Shown here: in pieces, positions 49,902 through 51,135 of the stretch | Numbering within the stretch: position 1 is the first letter of the stretch | Layout: each line of letters begins with the position of its first letter | From: Nitrospiraceae bacterium | GTDB taxonomy: Bacteria > Nitrospirota > Thermodesulfovibrionia > UBA6902 | Reading direction: 5' to 3' | Length of the DNA: 51,135 bases | NCBI GenBank assembly: GCA_020356065.1 | Contig: CP070632.1 | Span: 1,201,761-1,252,895, forward strand | The notes under the pieces: generated by a model | What the model was told of the DNA's origin: nothing | Database searches by the model: none | The model's input: only the letters and a program-made list of their open reading frames with translations | Made by a program: the position numbers and the translations under genes

Positions 49902-51135
49902 TTATTTCTCAAACAGCGCAGGCTTTATTTTTCTGAACAGTTTAAGTTTTTCGTCATACTTGACATCCTCTTCATCAAGAAAATTACTTAAAACAATCGA
50001 AAGAGCAGATCTCCAGATATACACGACACTTTTTACTGTCAATACCAGATTATATTTCAGACCCCTCGTGGTAATAAAAAAATAGACTCCGGGTTCCATT
50101 GTTCTCTTAACTATGAAGAAAAGGATGCTTACAAGTTTTGCATGAAAATCAGTTCTTTGTTTTTCCGGGATATTCAGGAATCTTACAATTGAACGGGGTG
50201 TGTACGGTGTTATATACAGGAGTTTATTAAAATACGTATACTCTATATTCATGAGAAACCGGGTAAGGTATGATTCAACATCAGCAATACCATCCTTGAG
50301 TGCCATTTCCCTTATTTTTGTTCCAGGCATATATGTAAGATGGGCCAGAGACAGCACATAGGGCCTGCCAATTTGAAGAATTGCATTCACGGTCTTTATC
50401 TGGTCTTCTTCAGTCTCGTAAGGATTGTCCACTATCATTTCATAATAGGGGGCAGCTTTAGTCTCAGCTATCACCTTTGTTGCATCAAGAACCCTTGAGA
50501 AAGGGACTTTCCTGTTGAAAACCTGGTAATTAACCCTGTCACTTCCGCTCTGAATACCCATTAACACCCAGCTCAGTCCCGCATCTCTCAACTTCAGAAA
50601 CTGTTCCCTGTCCAGCCTGGATGGGAATGCACGGATCATAAAGGGAAGGTTGATGTGCCGCTTGTACTCCCTGCAGAACTCTTCTATCCACTCCCTGCCG
50701 TGAAAAAGAAACCAGTCATCTTCAATATTTATGTAAATTATGTGAGGGTATTTTTTTACCTCCTTAAGTTCATGAATACAATTTTCCACAGATCTCTCTC
50801 TCACACGATTGCCAAAAGCATCCATAAGATATGAGTTGCCGCAGTAACTGCAGTTAAACGGACATCCTCTTGAAGTGAGAATCATATGACATGTGCCACC
50901 ATAGTGGGCATATTTACGAAACAGGTCAGGATTCCTCGAAAAATTCACTATTCTGTTCTTGTGATAACCGAAAAAATATGTGGGAAGGTATTCCTGGTGG
51001 GGAAGACTGTTCAGGTCAGCCACCTCATCCCTCTTTTTTGCACGTATTACATTCCCATTATCATTCACCCAGAGGTTGGGGATATCCGGCAGTAGATGCC
51101 GGCCATGGTCCCTCATATGATCAAGCAGTTGAACT
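49902..51135 (-). CDS. Radical SAM protein (B12-binding type), 5' end beyond the window
   Basis: At least 410 aa. The frame stays open to the window edge (VQLLDH precedes the first internal Met at 51116), so the start and most of a probable N-terminal cobalamin-binding domain are missing. The linker segment DIPNLWVNDNGNVIRA...DLNSLPHQEY is typical of B12-binding radical-SAM proteins. The cluster motif is RGCPFNCSYCGN, followed by IEDDWFLF, WVLMGIQSGSDRV and VDNPYETEEDQ. It resembles, but is not a duplicate of, the gene at 48070. The substrate is unknown. Confidence 0.9.
   Translation of the reverse strand, partial: VQLLDHMRDHGRHLLPDIPNLWVNDNGNVIRAKKRDEVADLNSLPHQEYLPTYFFGYHKNRIVNFSRNPDLFRKYAHYGGTCHMILTSRGCPFNCSYCGNSYLMDAFGNRVRERSVENCIHELKEVKKYPHIIYINIEDDWFLFHGREWIEEFCREYKRHINLPFMIRAFPSRLDREQFLKLRDAGLSWVLMGIQSGSDRVNYQVFNRKVPFSRVLDATKVIAETKAAPYYEMIVDNPYETEEDQIKTVNAILQIGRPYVLSLAHLTYMPGTKIREMALKDGIADVESYLTRFLMNIEYTYFNKLLYITPYTPRSIVRFLNIPEKQRTDFHAKLVSILFFIVKRTMEPGVYFFITTRGLKYNLVLTVKSVVYIWRSALSIVLSNFLDEEDVKYDEKLKLFRKIKPALFEK

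Overview
The window is about 51 kb of a bacterial chromosome of moderate GC (low-to-mid 40s by eye) from a sulfur-metabolising anaerobe. The diagnostic block is adk-sat-aprBA-qmoABC-hppA on the minus strand (28827 to 17269). It is the complete sulfate-activation and APS/quinone electron-transfer segment of dissimilatory sulfate reduction, or of its reverse. Gene content and protein style fit a Nitrospirota (Thermodesulfovibrio-like) or Desulfobacterota lineage. I favour the former, but this is inference only. No rRNA, tRNA, CRISPR array or intact transposase was found.

Region by region. (1) 282-6203: a haem-motif sensor kinase homologue and a sigma-54 activator (minus), divergent from two universal stress proteins and a YeeE/YedE sulfur transporter (plus). 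A near-consensus sigma-54 promoter and palindromes lie between them. The kinase homologue has lost its phospho-accepting His and the activator has no receiver domain, which suggests a non-phosphorelay, NifL/NifA-like pair. (2) 6472-10077: a GT-C-type membrane glycosyltransferase and TypA/BipA. (3) 10473-16453: a PilB/MshE-like ATPase with a degenerate receiver tail, a PAS-PAS-GGDEF-PilZ protein, two small conserved proteins, a CBS protein and a DUF805 protein. (4) 16719-17022: a frameshifted 2Fe-2S ferredoxin. (5) 17269-28827: the sulfate block. Adk recycles the AMP, HppA the pyrophosphate and Qmo the electrons generated by Sat and AprBA. (6) 29288-42509: a cobalamin locus: riboswitch and terminator, btuFCD, a long hairpin element, a second riboswitch, btuB, tonB, cobU, cobT, cobS, cobC, cobQ, cbiX, cbiE and an HD-domain gene. 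(7) 42528-51135: a PIF1-WYL helicase, a second multi-membrane-span protein with a coupled 54-aa protein, a class III aminotransferase, and two radical-SAM genes (the last one truncated by the window edge) separated by a MITE-like element.

The most unusual signal is a set of short-period quasi-repeat arrays with units of 7, 9, 10 or 11 nt. They fill the gaps between genes, often starting at a stop codon and ending at the next start, and they also sit in frame inside cobU, cobC, cobQ, cbiE and the btuF 5' end, and inside the second riboswitch. They are concentrated in the cobalamin locus. The heptamer class resembles the STRR heptanucleotide repeats known from cyanobacteria. I know of no description of such arrays adding in-frame peptide inserts across a B12 pathway.
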